Positions 22,047 to 34,366 are shown, counted from the first letter of the stretch. The stretch: DNA of 64,000 nt from Pseudeuparius sepicola (GCA_963920635.1 OY987302.1:42411500-42475499); one strand, 5' to 3'. The notes: generated by a model not told the origin, from the letters alone. Made by a program: numbers and translations.

Positions 22047-23176
22047 TACAGGGTGTCCAACTTTAAAACTGTACAAATCCGTAAAATCTTCATTTTTGGA
22101 GATAATCGCCTAAACTTATTTTTGTTTGAAAGTCCTTCAAAAACCGCTTCTTTTGACCTTCCTGCCATTTTGAAAATGCAAATCCAGGGCCGGCTGCGAT
22201 TTTTTATACCCCCGATTTTTACGAAAACCATTTACCTATGCAAAACCCCTATATATCAAATTTGAAATACAGGGAGTTCCATTCAAAGTTGAGCAAAATA
22301 TGAATTTTAAAGGCATCTGCAGAGTCCAGTGTGCCATGGAATCCCCTCAAAACAGTTTAATAGTCAATAGGACGACTAAAGGTGTTGGTGTGCAAAGATC
22401 CAGTACAAAATATACAGAGGGTTCTTATCCGTGCCATCTCAAATTACTGAATTTTTGGAACTTTATACGGGTCAAAAATCGAGAATATCAAAAGCGCTCC
22501 ACACACTATAAATGAACTAACTCTAAAAAATACAGAAGCCTGCCAGTCAGTAAGTCCATGTCAGTTAAGGTTGACTGGTGTGCCACAACAGGAAACGCAC
22601 AGAAAATGTATCATCTTAGACAGTGATTTTGTTGAGAAAGGTCTAATAATTTAAATTGTTTTTATTTATTAGTTGGCATTTTGTAAAGAAATTCATTATT
22701 TTTGTGTTCAATATTTTTTCCATAATTCCAGAGCACTCTTGATCCTTATAAGTTTCATAAAATTTCAGAATTTTGAGAGGGCTCAGAGAAAAATACCCTG
22801 TATATTTTTGTAGCAAATATTTTCACACCAACATTTTGAGTGGTCCTGTTGACCATTCAACTGTTTTGAAAGGATTCCATGGCACACCTGACTCGCCAGA
22901 TGCCATTAAAAGTCCTATTTTGTATATGGGGGTTTAGGGGTGTTCTGATTATCGCTGTGGGGTCAGATTTTAAATAAAAAAAAATCGCTAAATGGTTTTC
23001 GTGAAAACGGGGGTATAAAAAAATCGCAGCCGGCTCTGGATTTGCATTTTGAAAATGGCAGAAAGGTCAAAAAAAGCGGTTTTTGAAGGCCTTTCAAACA
23101 AAAAAAAGTTTAGGCGATTATCTTTTAAAATGAAGGTTTTACGTATTTGTACAATTTTAAAGTTGGACACCCTGTA
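22047..23176. mobile_element. Fold-back element FB-d (1130 bp) inside the hAT transposase
   Basis: Ends TACAGGGTGTCCAACTTTAA and its complement; arms of roughly 500 bp each are inverted copies (for example CGCCTAAACTT, CCAGGGCCGGCTGCGATTTT, GTGTGCCATGGAATCC). The centre lies near 22640-22700. A relative is at 37.76-38.31 kb. Inserted at TA. Confidence 0.85.
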
Positions 23177-23945
23177 TGTTTTGATGAAACCACCGATTCA
23201 AGAGGACGTTATATTGCTCATTTATTGATTGGAGTTCTTAGCTGCGAGATTTTACCAAAATGTTACCTCCTTGCTTCTAAAGAATTAGAAAAAAACGAAT
23301 GCATCGTCAGTGACCAGATTTGTTCAAGAGGAATTATTAACATTTTTTTCTTCCTACACCTGTTCCTACCGATAATTTTTTGCTCGTTTTGTCAGATGCA
23401 GCACCGTACATGGTAAGAGCCGGGCAAAATTTGAAAATCTTTTATACGAAGTTGACACATGTAACATGCCTTGCTCATGCTTTAAATAGGGTTGCTGAGG
23501 AAATTAGGAAACATTTTCCGCTTCTAAATAGTTTAATTTCCAACATGAAAAAAGTCTTCCTTAAAGCGCCTATAAGGGTTCAGTTCTACAAAGAAAACTA
23601 CCAAAGACTCCTCTTCCACCTCAACCTGTTATTACAAGATGGGGCACTTGGTTGGAAGCTGCATTTTTTTTTCTAATTGATCTAATTTCAGAATTTTCGA
23701 ACGAATCTTCCCAGTCCCTTACAGATGTTAAACAACTATTCGAAAACAAGGAAATAAAGAAACAACTTTCCTTTCTAAAAGCAAATTATAGCTTTCTTTC
23801 TAAAACAATAATACAAATGGAGGAATCTAATTTGCCATTAACCCGAAGTGTAGAACAGTGTAGAACTCGTAAAACAAGCTGAGGTTGCTTTTCAAAATAT
23901 CACAGGTAAAATTGGGGACAAAATGTTTCAAAAATTTAGAAATGT
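23177..23945 (+). pseudogene. hAT transposase, catalytic remnant
   Basis: Frames carry FDETTDSRGRYIAHLLIGVL (first catalytic Asp in DETTD), then [15 protein letters not shown] (second Asp), then [20 protein letters not shown], the conserved hAT CxxH-type helix, and finally a block with SFLSKTIIQMEESNLPLTRS. Several frameshifts separate them (near 23380, 23660 and 23880). The order fits a hAT transposase of the CGBP1-like insect group. The dimerisation domain is not recognisable. Relative of the fragments in 1.9-3.56 kb. Confidence 0.8.
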
Positions 23946-24494
23946 GATGGGAAAAATAGTGGGTTTCAGTTTCTTAGCCAAGTAGCAACTATTTTAAACG
24001 GAGATTTTACCGAATCCATCGATTTATATGATTTTTATAATTTATAATAAATGCATATTTAGATTTAGTTCAAAACAAGTATGTAGAAAATTTAAAATAA
24101 AATATTATTACTTTTTTTATGTTTTATATATGTTTATTTGTAAATGAAACAATAAATTTATATTTTTAAAGTATTTTTTTATTTTCAACATTTTCCTGCA
24201 TATTTTGACTAAATTATTTGCATATTTATGAGCATATTTTTAGGGTTTCGACTTGCATATTTGGGTTACCTACTCTATTTATCACCTTTGTATATATATC
24301 AAATTTTAGGTATAGAGAGAAGGACATAGAAACACATTTTAATAAACATGTTTAATATACCTAATATAATGTTTATGATAATGTTTATTTTATGAAAATA
24401 CAGGAAAATGTGAAAGAAACGTTTTGACCAGTTACAAAATTGAAAGAAAATTAATTACGATAAATGGAAAATAAACTCCGGCAGTCGCGTCCCA

Positions 24495-25224
24495 TACAGG
24501 GTGGGCCAATGGAAACTTTCCACCACGATTTTTTTGTTTTAAAATAAAAATCTGGGAAAACGCTCGGACACGTCGATTTTTGATTTGAGGGGGAGCTATT
24601 TTTCAGGTTTTTTCATCCCCGTAGCTTTAACCCACTCGCTGGGGTGAGAACAACCCCCCAAATTTGAATAGGGATAGGGGTCGTGCCATACATCTTTTTA
24701 AAGGTCTCATCGAGTTCCTTATGACCTTGCAATTTTGCCTCATTATTTTTATCCCTTACGAAATGACAGCTTATAAAAAAAAATAAAAATACTTAGGAAC
24801 TAATCAAAGTTTTAGGTTTTAGGTGTACACGTGAACTTTATCTAACAAACTGTTGTTCACAAAATGTTCACCCCGGTTTGTTTGGGAGATTCGTTAGAAA
24901 TAACCTCAGAGGCAGGAATTATCGATTTATTTACTTTTGTTTTGGCACGCTGTCATTTCGCTTCGGATAAAAATAATGAGGCGAAATTGTAGGGTCATAA
25001 AGAACTTGATGAGACCTTTAAAAAGAGGTATGGCACGACCCCTATACCCTATTCAAATTTGGGGGGTTGCTGTCCCCCCAGCTAAGACGTTAAAGCTACG
25101 GGGAAGAAAAAGCTAAAAAATAGTTTCCCCTCAAATCAATAATCGACGTGTCCGGGCGTTTTCCCAAATTTTTATTTTAAACCAAAAAAATCGGGGTGGA
25201 AAGTTTTCATTGGCCCACCCTGTA
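24495..25224. mobile_element. Fold-back element FB-e (730 bp)
   Basis: Ends TACAGGGTGGGCCAATGGAA and complement; arms of about 290 bp (24495-24795 / 24935-25224) share blocks such as GTCGTGCCATACATC-like and GACACGTCGATT. The loop holds AAAATGTTCACCCCGGTTTG. Apparent TA duplication. Non-coding. Confidence 0.85.
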
Positions 25225-25507
25225 TACATCTTAATAAGTACTTACTATTATAGGTAGTTCATTTGAGGGCCTCTTATTTTAGATATCATATGTTCTGTTT
25301 TACGCACGTGGTTTTTTTATGTTCGATAGGCATGACTTGTTTCTCGGGGATCTGGATAGATTTTGGTGAGCGTTTCAAGTTTTCGATTTCGTTTTCTTTT
25401 ATTATCAGCAGCTTTAATTTAACACATTCTGCGACGCTGGGTGCAAGGTTGAGGGGTGCACCAATTATTGGACGTTTTGGGGGATAGGGTTGAGGTGGGG
25501 GAAGTCA

Positions 25508-26279
25508 TACAGGACGAGTTTTTTTATGATCAGTATGGGGATTTTGGAAACTAGCGGAGCTAGAAGGTTAAATGGGGCAATAATTGCAGTCCTGTGGGCC
25601 CAAATTAATGCACCTCGTGGCTTTTTGAAAAAAGTCATGGCTGACTAGATATTTTGAAAAAACGAAATTTTGGCGATTTATTCTAATGCATCTAACATGG
25701 TTGTTCCTGGTTTTAGATAAAAAGTGTAAATACAAAAGTTGGAGGAAATTGTGTTCCTAATGCGGCTGTCATGTCTTACTTTCCATGACAGCTGCCATTT
25801 TCAAGATATGACACAAACTTCTGTTTTTTAAATGGAAACCATAGTTGGCCATGGTCTCGAAAAATCGGGCATTTTTAGAGCTTTCCAACTACATAATACT
25901 CGTTATGGTTATTCGCAAAAATAACGGAAATAACCATGGTTTCCATTTTAAAAAACACAAGTTTGTGTCATATCTCGAAAATAACAGCTGTCATGGAAAG
26001 TAGGACATGATAACCGCATTGGGACATAATTCCCTAGAACTTTTGTATTTACACTTTTTATCTAAAATCAGAAACAACGAAGCTAGATGGATTAGATTAA
26101 ATAGGTACCTAGACAAAATTTCGTTTCTTTTCCAAAATATCTAGTAAGCCATGACTTTTTTCAAAAATCCACAAGGCGCGTTAACTTGGGCCCACAAAAC
26201 TGCAATTCTTTGAACCTTCCTTCTATCTCCGCTAGTTTCGGAGATCCCCCCACTGATCCTAAAAAAAACTCACCCTGTA
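25508..26279. mobile_element. Fold-back element FB-a, complete copy (772 bp)
   Basis: Ends TACAGGACGAGTTTTTTTAT and complement (AAAAACTCACCCTGTA). The two halves are inverted copies over almost the whole length (for example AAATATCTAGTAAGCCATGA, TGACAGCTG, ATGGTTTCCATTT). Its relative at 14.79 kb interrupts the pogo-like element. Confidence 0.85.
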
Positions 26280-26289
26280 TATCACTTAA

Positions 26290-28310
26290 GTGCCGATTAA
26301 ATATGTTGAAATTAAATATTCGTTGCTAAAAATTGCGCCGTATTCAATAATTTTTCATGTTTTCAAGGCCACACAGTTTAAATGAAAGAAACAAAAATCG
26401 AAGGAACCTACTATACGAGTAAAAATATTACTCAAGTCAAGTAGTGATGGTATTTTATCTTTAATATCTATATATGGGCCCATAATAATTATTTGTGTAG
26501 TAACCAAGAAGTACGCTGTTTTTTTTATAGAAAATAATGGTATTAACAAAGTTATTGTTTATTGTTGTTTGTACCTGTTAACAATTTAGTTATTAACAGT
26601 GACAACACTGATTAACCTTATTAGGGATGTGGAAGTAAAAATATAAGTTAGTGCCTAAATTGTTTGTGACGACCTATTAAAAAATTAAATTTATTTATTT
26701 AAATGTATTTATTTTAAGCGGGTGCATTCGGTGTGTTAACTAAAATACACCGCAGGCGGAACTGGTTTGAAATTTTAAAGACAAAATAGTTTAAATCATC
26801 ATCATGAACATATTCCTCTCGTTTCTCAATGAAGGTGCGGGTTTGAACCCACAAACCGCCCGCCCCCATTTATTTCTGGATACTGATGTAGTTTTCTTTC
26901 TATCTTTCCAGGTAAGTTTCAACACTTTCGCACAATTACGTGAAAATTGAGAAACTGAAGAGTGGTGTCATTTGACAAGCACTTGTTTGGTAAGTAGATA
27001 GCAAGTAATTTCCTTATTATTACATATAGGGAGTAAAATAAATGAACAAAATATAGATCGAGAATAAATTCGATAGTTCTAGTTGTGTCTGTTTATACAG
27101 AAAAACATAATTTTAGACATAATTTTACCGTCACGTTATTCTTACGTTTATGACAAAACGTGTACGGCGCATGTGCAATTAGCAATTTGCTAATTTCCAG
27201 TTGTTTAATTTCGAATGTAAGATTTATTATTTCTTATAGAATGTAAAGATTTGTAGTACCTACACACAGTAAAAAATTGAGTGGAATTTCACTCAAATTG
27301 CACTCCTTATTGTCTCAACTCAGAGTAGACGATCGGCTTAGCGAATGAAACTGAAAAATGAATTTTGATTAAAATTTCTCCCCTTAGGCACTTATAGAGT
27401 AATCAGGTCAGAGTAAGAGTTCCTTCTAAATTGAGTAAATTCTTGACTAATATTTTTATGTATTTTGTTTCAATAACCCGTTTAAATTTTTTTTGCAGAA
27501 GTTCTTTGAATTCATATTTCTGTTGAAAAGTCTCTTATGTAAGGTTTATCGTTGTATATGATTTAAAATAACTAATTTTTGATTGGAAAATGAAAAGTTT
27601 CAAAAATATAATTAATTTTATGTTGCTGAAATTTGGTACCTATAGAGTTATAAAATCGCATTTCTAAACTTTTATTAGTAGCCTCTTTCATTACTTGAAA
27701 AATAGAGGTCCTTTATTGCCAGTGATTTTTTTTTTAAATTTTGCTTATAAGGAAGAAAGACAATTATAAATATGTTCGTAAGCGGCACATTGCTCTATAC
27801 CTTTTATATTTCGGCATATTCACGCAAACACAAAAAATTGGCAAAAAAACAAAATATTTTGCAAGAACGCTGGCCTAATTTAACACGCGTATGAAAAGAA
27901 GATAAAATCGCATAAATACACTTGCGATTGAGTGTATGTACACTGTATACGAGTGTACATCGCTGTCGCCAGGCGCGCATCGAGTCGGGTGATATTTTAT
28001 GGCCTGTTGACGCAGAACATCATCCAACACGTGCTTTCATCAGAGTTATTTGATTTAGTTTATATATATCTAATTAGTGTGTACCCTCTAATTTGCAATG
28101 TTTTAACGTTATGTGGAGTTCTTTATAAATAAATAAATAAATAAAACGACCAGAAACAGCTGCTAGTTGTTTCTTAATTTTGATATAGGTACATTTTATT
28201 CCCAATAAAAAAATTAGTTAATTATGAGACAACAGAGATATTAAGACTTTAACCAAGCTTTATCAATACTTAAATCAATAGAGATAGTCAATGGCGATAA
28301 CTGCGTAAAC
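26290..28310. other. AT-rich region with a possible retroelement tail
   Basis: No gene recognised. On the minus strand near 26850 GGGTTCAAACCCGCACC resembles a tRNA B box. At 28120-28144 TTCTTTATAAATAAATAAAT ends a stretch that could be a LINE or SINE 3' end with an (AAAT)n tail. Confidence 0.3.
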
Positions 28311-28319
28311 GTTTAAACA

Positions 28320-28520
28320 TACAGGGTGATCCGAATTATGCATTGTGCGCACCATTGGCAACTCCGTTATTATTAAAGAGACGAAATCGATTAAATTAGC
28401 AAACTAGTAGATTTTTTAACGCTGATTAAGATAAGATAATTGAAAACATCGCGTTCTCTAGATTTTAACAAAATAAAAAATACATATTATGTCCTCGATT
28501 AGGTATATGCTTATACCATT
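28320..28520. mobile_element. Solitary TACAGGGTG-type terminus
   Basis: TACAGGGTGATCCGAATTAT begins at 28320; no inverted partner was found nearby, so this may be a truncated element. Confidence 0.35.
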
Positions 28521-29031
28521 ATTAATTACCTATACCATTATTTAGAAATTCACGAGGTATGTAAAAAGAAACATTTGACATTACCAATTTACTACTTTGC
28601 ACCGTAGCAAGGAACCTGTTTAGAGATAGATCAAAATTAATTTCACATTTTTCATTTTTCTATCTTAACTTTTCAAGTGCTACCTAATGATGCTGTTACC
28701 AATTGGTACCATGGTGCCAAAATTTGTACCAAAAGTTGATATCTTGGTACTAACCATCAGTTATCAGCTATCCGGTGGTGTAGCTCCTGAAATACAGGAA
28801 TGTGAAATTCATTTTGTTCTATCTCAACCAGTTTTGTCGCTACACCGGTGGAAAGTAGTCAATATGCCTATTTTCAACAACTGCTCAAAGCTCGGAATCT
28901 ACTAATTTAAAAAAATGACATTCTTCAGATGTGCTTAGAATTTTCCATAGAATCCTAATTTGTTACAAAGTACATAGTTGGTCATAGTGTATATTGTTTT
29001 TATTACTTTAAATTCCAAAGAACTAAAATTT

Positions 29032-29075
29032 TTTACTCCTTTGGGACTAAAATATTTTAGTCCCAAGGGAGTAAA
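29032..29075. repeat. 44-bp near-perfect palindrome
   Basis: TTTACTCCTTTGGGACTAAA followed by ATATTTTAGTCCCAAGGGAG and TAAA reads the same on both strands except one pair. Further TTTAGTCCC copies and AAAGTGATCACTTT follow to 29130. Confidence 0.8.
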
Positions 29076-29139
29076 TGCCGCACTTTAGTCCCACAAAAGA
29101 GGGAGTAAAGTGATCACTTTAGTCCCCGCGGAGCAAAAC

Positions 29140-30600
29140 ATATATTTTGTACTTTTACCCTAAACTCCATTAAATGATTGCCATTTGTTTCCATAGCACA
29201 TTGGGCTAATTTCAGATTAGTATTCGAATTGTGATTAAGTAGGTATTCTAAATTCAAATACCTTTTATAAAAATAATAATATAATAATATACAGGGCGTT
29301 CTCTTTAAAAAATGTGCTTTAGTAAAAGACAAAAAAGGTGATGGTATTTCTTTTTTTTTAATAGTCTACTAGTTTGATAATTTAATTAGCAATGGTGCGG
29401 ACTTAATTTGGACCCTCTATAAAGCATAACATAGAAATAAATATTACTTTCTATGGGAAATTTTATCCAGCTGAAAACTATCAAATCAAAAAACAAATTG
29501 AAATTTGTTAGCAATGAAAATAACTGACCTATAAAATTAAAACGACTGCTAAACACGATAGGAGGTATTGTTTTTACATTCATTGTACGTTACGAGTTGT
29601 AAATATTATATTATACTGCATAGATTTATAGTTCATAAATATAAATGAAAGCGATTGCTCTGGTTCACTAAATAACACTGTAGTTTAGATTAATTTGTAT
29701 GCTATTTAAATGTACCTAATTAATTTTGCTAGACTTTTCAATATTGGAGAAAAGAAATCTGGAATAGCTCCTACCTATACATATCATGAAGTATAGAGGC
29801 AGAAATCTGCGAGAGTTCTTGAAAATATGAACAGTTTTTCTGCGGTTGAAAGCGCTTTCCATGGATCGATGATTTACTTCGTTCAGACTTCGCCCAACAG
29901 ATGTCTCTGGCGTTCGTGTTTTCGGCATTGATTTTCCTATATATAGTACGCATTGTAGATTCCTGCAGTTTCGATGCAATGGAAACATGTATGAGAAACT
30001 TTCTTTTCTTAAAATATATTCAGGTTTCTGTAAGTCTACTTCAGAAATCAGGTCAATACTGCATTTTATAGCTGCAATAACCTGTAGTTTACTGACGTAG
30101 GTCTATTCTTTATTGTTAGCGTTTCGAATGTTTTATGAATAATAAAACAAATTAACTGCTACATTAATCACTATGCTTAAATAAATAATTAGCTTCTGGT
30201 ATATACCAACAAATTTTGTTGAACAAAAGTTCGCTTTGCCTATACAAAAAATAATTATATACCTAATATATTATAAACAGCAAAAGGTAATTTTGAATAT
30301 TTAATATTCTCATGTTAAAAACTGTTAATACCCGCGTGTATTTTCAAATGTTGCATTGCGTATAAAATGGACAAAAGTAGGACAAACGTATTGTAGGCGC
30401 ACTGAGAGATTGCCTCCGCGGGGAAGCGGGGAGCGCGGAGAACGATTTGGCGCTATTGGCCGACTGCAACAGTGCAAAAAATGCACCGCGCTTTCGTATT
30501 CGCAATTAAAAATAGAACCAAGGCGAGGTTCAGAGGAATGATTATCCCTAGGCGTGCGCGTCGAAATTTGTAGTTTTGAAAACTTCTTACCTATTATTAC
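29140..30600. other. No gene recognised
   Basis: AT-rich with short frames lacking recognisable domains. At 30385-30550 there is a small CpG-rich block just after GTATAAAATGG, possibly promoter-like, but no transcript can be supported. Confidence 0.3.
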
Positions 30601-30606
30601 CTATTA

Positions 30607-30792
30607 TTACCTCTTCGCCTCTGGGTAATGGGAATAAATTGTTGTTACAGGAAATTGGTGGACTTTGGCTACTAAAGGACTGCACAAACTTTCATTTAAA
30701 TTGCATAACTTCTGGTAATTTTTTTTCGTGGAAAGAATCGTGAAAAATATGTTATTACGTTGGAACCATAATTTAGATACACCCTGTATTGT
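30607..30792. mobile_element. TACAGGGTG-type element fragment FB-f
   Basis: The complement starts TACAGGGTGTATCTAAATTA and shares GAAGTTATGCAATTTAAATG and ACAATTTATTCCCAT with 42.58-42.84 kb. Only one end is present. Confidence 0.6.
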
Positions 30793-30834
30793 AGGGAAGC
30801 TTACAACTAAAATGGAACAGTCCACAATATTAAA

Positions 30835-31745
30835 AAATAAATATATTTCTACAAGCTTTTATTTAACTTCGTTAGTGTGGGTCGAATCTTGCAAGCTGAA
30901 TTAGAATCACTTCCTGACATCCGATTGAGCTGAAATTTTGCATACGCCTTTAGTTCCGGTGACAATACAATATGCAATACTCAATATTGTAATACTTTCA
31001 AAGTGGCCGCCGCTCCAAGATGGCGGATGATGTATTTTTGTCAACCCCCTAATTTAGGTATCAAACGAAAGGGCTTGAAGAACAGAAAACGATAAAGTTA
31101 GTGACATCACACTAAATTCAATAAGGCCGCCGCTCCAAGATGGCGGATTTCCTATTTGATACCCAACATGGGTATCAAATGAACGGGCTCGGCGGGTAGA
31201 AAACAATAAGGTGAATGACTTTATACGAAATCCAATATGGCGGCAGCCCAAGATGGCGGACTAAATTTCTTTACCACCCTCCTGACATGGGAATCAAATA
31301 GGTACTAAAAGGCACAAAATAAAATTGAAAAGAAAAAACATTTTAAAAACAAGCTTTTATATAAGCCATGTACTAAAACGAATAAAATCAAAAACAAAAG
31401 AAGTCTAGGTTTTCGTTAATAATTCAATGCCAAATTGCGACAAGTTTTTGTAAATCATAAAGCTTGTCGCGCGAATTCTAAAGAAAATACGTACTTTGGT
31501 AAGAAGGTAGGTACTTGCTTATCAACCAGTCACTGTCCAATAACATTAATTGGTATAGGTACCTACTTTTATGAACATTTCGCGCGACAAGCTTTTTGAG
31601 TTACAAAAACTTGTCGCAATTTGGCATTGAATTATCTTAAGGAAAACCTAGACTTATTTTATTTTTTATTTTATTCATTTTAGTACATGGCTTAATATAA
31701 AAGCTTGTTTTTAAAAAGGTATATTTTATTTTCAATTTTTCTTAA
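30835..31745. repeat. Dispersed repeat A, copy 2 (with AAGATGGCGG units and long fold-back)
   Basis: Inverted relative of 0.9-1.55 kb. From the left: an end AAGCTTTTATTTAACTTCGT, a retained CTTGCAAGCTGAATTAGAAT block, three ~115-bp units each with AAGATGGCGG, then an inverted repeat of about 140 bp per arm (31330-31470 / 31575-31720) around a GGTACC-rich loop. Non-coding. Confidence 0.75.
31003..31262 (+). repeat. Three tandem units with AAGATGGCGG
   Basis: AAGATGGCGG occurs at 31017, 31137 and 31250; units also share GGTATCAAA and a GGGCTNGRNGRNYAGAAAACRATAA-like block. The word is the consensus site of YY1 and contains the GCCAT core of insect Pho on the complement. Confidence 0.7.
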
Positions 31746-31989
31746 CTGAACTCCAATTTCTTATAGGAGCCATGTCGCTTGAAAACTTCACATATTGCTT
31801 ATACAACATTTCGTTAATTTGTATCTAAAAGTTTCGGAGGAATAAACTTCCTCTCATCTCTAAAGTAATGTACCTATTTTTCAACCTATGTGCTTATACA
31901 GTGATCGGCAGAACGGACACAACATATGTTTTTTTATTTTGCGGCGCAACAAATGGCGTTATATGCCCTGAAACTAAAAGACTGAACGA

Positions 31990-32130
31990 AAAACTTAATG
32001 CATACCTATATCGTATACGAGGGGAAGTCATGAACTTAAACTCATGCAGTACAAGAGTAAAGTACCTACCTAGTATCTACCCTTATTTTGCGTCGTATAG
32101 AGAAAAATAGTATAGGGGAAAGTTGTTTGC
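31990..32130. repeat. Dispersed repeat E, copy 1
   Basis: Shares GTATACGAG.GG.AGTCA, ACAAGAGTAAAG and GGGAAAGTTGTTTGCA.TGAAAAA-like order with 35.03-35.13 kb. No coding content recognised. Confidence 0.5.
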
Positions 32131-32499
32131 AATGAAAAATTAATCACCCGGTATAATAGTTATGTATGGGGTACGAGGTGGAATATTATTTTCTAATGAC
32201 AGAAATTAGTGAAAATACAGATATCTAAGGCAAACTTGTGACCAATCTCTTATAACCGCGCGATATGAATGTCGTATCGTCAGACAACACAATTTCTTCT
32301 ACATAATACCATATTTTCATTTTAAAATCTGAATATTTTCATTCATCGTTTTGGTTAGTTTGGCATATGATTCTCATGATTCTTTGTAATCATGTCTAAA
32401 GTTTGTTTTCACGGGCTTTTTTAATGATTTCAAGACAAACTTAATTCAATTAGTTTTATATAAATTTTGCGTACAATTTTGTTGATTTCCCATTGAAAA

Positions 32500-33300
32500 T
32501 AGCCTGGCTAAGAGAGAAGTCTAAAAGCAAATATTCTCGGCTGGCATTCGGCCCGATAGATAAATTAGGAAAGCACAATTATTATCGCGTCGCAGGGAAA
32601 ATCCGTTTCGCCTTATAACCTGAATCACATCGGGCGCCCAGATGACTAAGGAAGTGAAGCCCGCTAAACGCGCCGAGTATGCGATTGTTACAATGCGGTT
32701 TTATTTATAAAATCAAACTGGCGCACCGGTACTAGAATATCTTCAGTCTGGACAGAAAATAAGCGTCGCGACCTGTTCTAATAATAATTGGCCGGCGTTG
32801 TCGCGGGCTCCAGATACGTGCCCGTTGCCGAAACTAGTTTTTACCAAACCCCAAGCCGCGGGCGTGTGACGAAATGTCGGGGATGCGCGCCGTCGTCCGC
32901 GGGTGGTGAGGTGGTATCAGGTGAGGTGTCCGCGTGTGTTGTGTCGGTGGTGTGCGGTAACGTCCGTGGCGCGTCGCGAGTGCTGTGATGGTTAGGTCAC
33001 GCTTCCAAGGATTTAATGGCCTACTTGACGCAACAGACCCCCCACCGACGTCACGCACCGACACCGCCGCCTCCGCTGACGCTCACCAGCTGCCGAAGGT
33101 AGGACAGGTAAATAAGAGGCATTTACCTTACCGCATGCATTATGACGCTTCTAGGGCGCGAATTCTATGGCCGTGCTTCAAAAACACGCGATGGGAAATC
33201 TAAATGTGTCGTCGTTGAAAAAATTGCATCGCAGTTTTGTCGTAGTAATGTTGACGTCAAGCCTCTGCCGCAGCTGAAGTTATTAGGGTAAGCTGTGCCT
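32500..33300 (+). promoter_or_regulatory. CpG-rich island, probable promoter region
   Basis: CpG dinucleotides are conspicuously frequent (for example CGCGTCGCGAG, GCCGCGGGCGTG, CACCGACGTCACGCACCGAC) against AT-rich, CpG-poor flanks, and no element ends are seen. A candidate coding start lies at 32988. On this evidence it is probably a host promoter and first exon rather than a transposon. Confidence 0.45.
32988..33107 (+). CDS. Candidate first coding exon of an unrecognised gene
   Basis: An ATG at 32988 opens MVRSRFQGFNGLLDATDPPP and continues through a proline/threonine/alanine-rich, probably disordered stretch for 40 codons to CAG/GTAAATA (33107/33108), a near-consensus donor leaving phase 0. 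A second, weaker donor AAG/GTAGGA lies nine bases earlier, also phase 0. I do not recognise the protein. Third positions are GC-rich as in the surrounding island, so the frame alone is weak evidence; the combination of CpG island, start and donor supports a first exon. The rest would lie downstream, across transposon-filled intron sequence. Confidence 0.4.
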
Positions 33301-33745
33301 CTGCTCTCGGCGAGAGAGTGTGGATGGCGCGGACTTCTATTATAAGTGGTCTGAGAATTATTTACTTTCGTTTACGTATATTTCTGCGACGTTCTGAATA
33401 ATATGTCATTATCATTATACAGTCAGCGAAGCCGTCTGCACGCTCAGATCAAGCTGGCGAGTACCTACCTAATGAGTTGATATCTCTGGTTGAGTTATTC
33501 GGGTAGGTACTAACCCATCTGTAAAGTGTTGAATTTGCTAGATATGATTATCCATTAAATATAAGTATTTTAAGATTAGCTAAACATTTCTGCGCCATCT
33601 CTATATATACATATGAAGAATGAAGTGGCGTATTCAGGATTAACGTCTGGGGGGGGGGGGGGCAATCAGTTATAAATAACAAAACTCTGTCGATAATTTT
33701 AATGAATAAAAACAGAACAAAAACATAGTTTCTGAAATAAATAAC

Positions 33746-34366
33746 TACAAGGTGTCCGGAAATAAATGCACCAACTTGAAAAATTAAAAAGAAAAATGTA
33801 AAATATGACGAAAAGTTCATATGAACATACGTCCGCAGATGTTTGGTTTTCGAGATGCAGGGTTTGGAAATTGAAATTTTCTTTTCGATTTTTTAAGTAA
33901 CTTTTTGAGATGATGCAAAATTTGACAGAAGGGTTTTTTTTGGGAAGAGAAGTCATAATTTGAGATTATTTTTGGTGCAATCCGTAGAGGGCGCTGCGTA
34001 TGCTATCATTATTTAATTTAATTTGCCTTAATTTTTTTGACAGTAAACTTTTACGACATTTTGTGAATGTATCCTCTTTCCACACGTTTTCTAAGCAAGA
34101 AAGGTATATTTGGTGAATAACGTCAAAGGTGACCGTTTTCGAGAAATTTTCAACTTTCTGCATCGATCCAGGTGCATATCGACACTCGTATATGCAATTA
34201 AATTCAAAATATAATTTAAATAAACAAGCACATTTATTTTTTGACAGTTTAATTAACTTGTGGTTGTTTTTTTTTGGCAAAAAAATGTTGTCGCAAGCAT
34301 ATGAACTTATCTTCATATTTTTCATTTTTCTTTTTAATTTTTTAAGTTAATACCGGACACCCTGTA
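33746..34366. mobile_element. Fold-back element FB-g (621 bp)
   Basis: Ends TACAAGGTGTCCGG and, on the complement, TACAGGGTGTCCGG; arms share AAAAATTAAAAAGAAAAATG and AGTTCATATG. The loop includes GAGGGCGCTGCGTATGC. A G-run (33648-33662) after a hAT-like AGTGGCGTATTCAGGATT lies just to the left. Confidence 0.75.

Larger units (their letters stand above)
21543..24285 (+). mobile_element. hAT-1 relative, transposase interrupted by a fold-back element
   Basis: Body 21551-24277. Ends TAGAGTAACCCAAATATGCA and, on the complement, the same with a 4-base GGTA insertion; flanked by TGTATCAC (21543-21550) and TTTATCAC (24278-24285), an 8-bp duplication with one mismatch. Subterminal sequence is full of TGCATAT. 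Transposase remnants lie on the plus strand. A 1130-bp fold-back element (22047-23176) is inserted in the coding region. Confidence 0.8.

Noticed and set aside
26840..26870. tRNA or SINE B box (GGGTTCAAACCC on minus)
   Set aside because: No A box at a suitable distance; palindromic words of this kind arise by chance.
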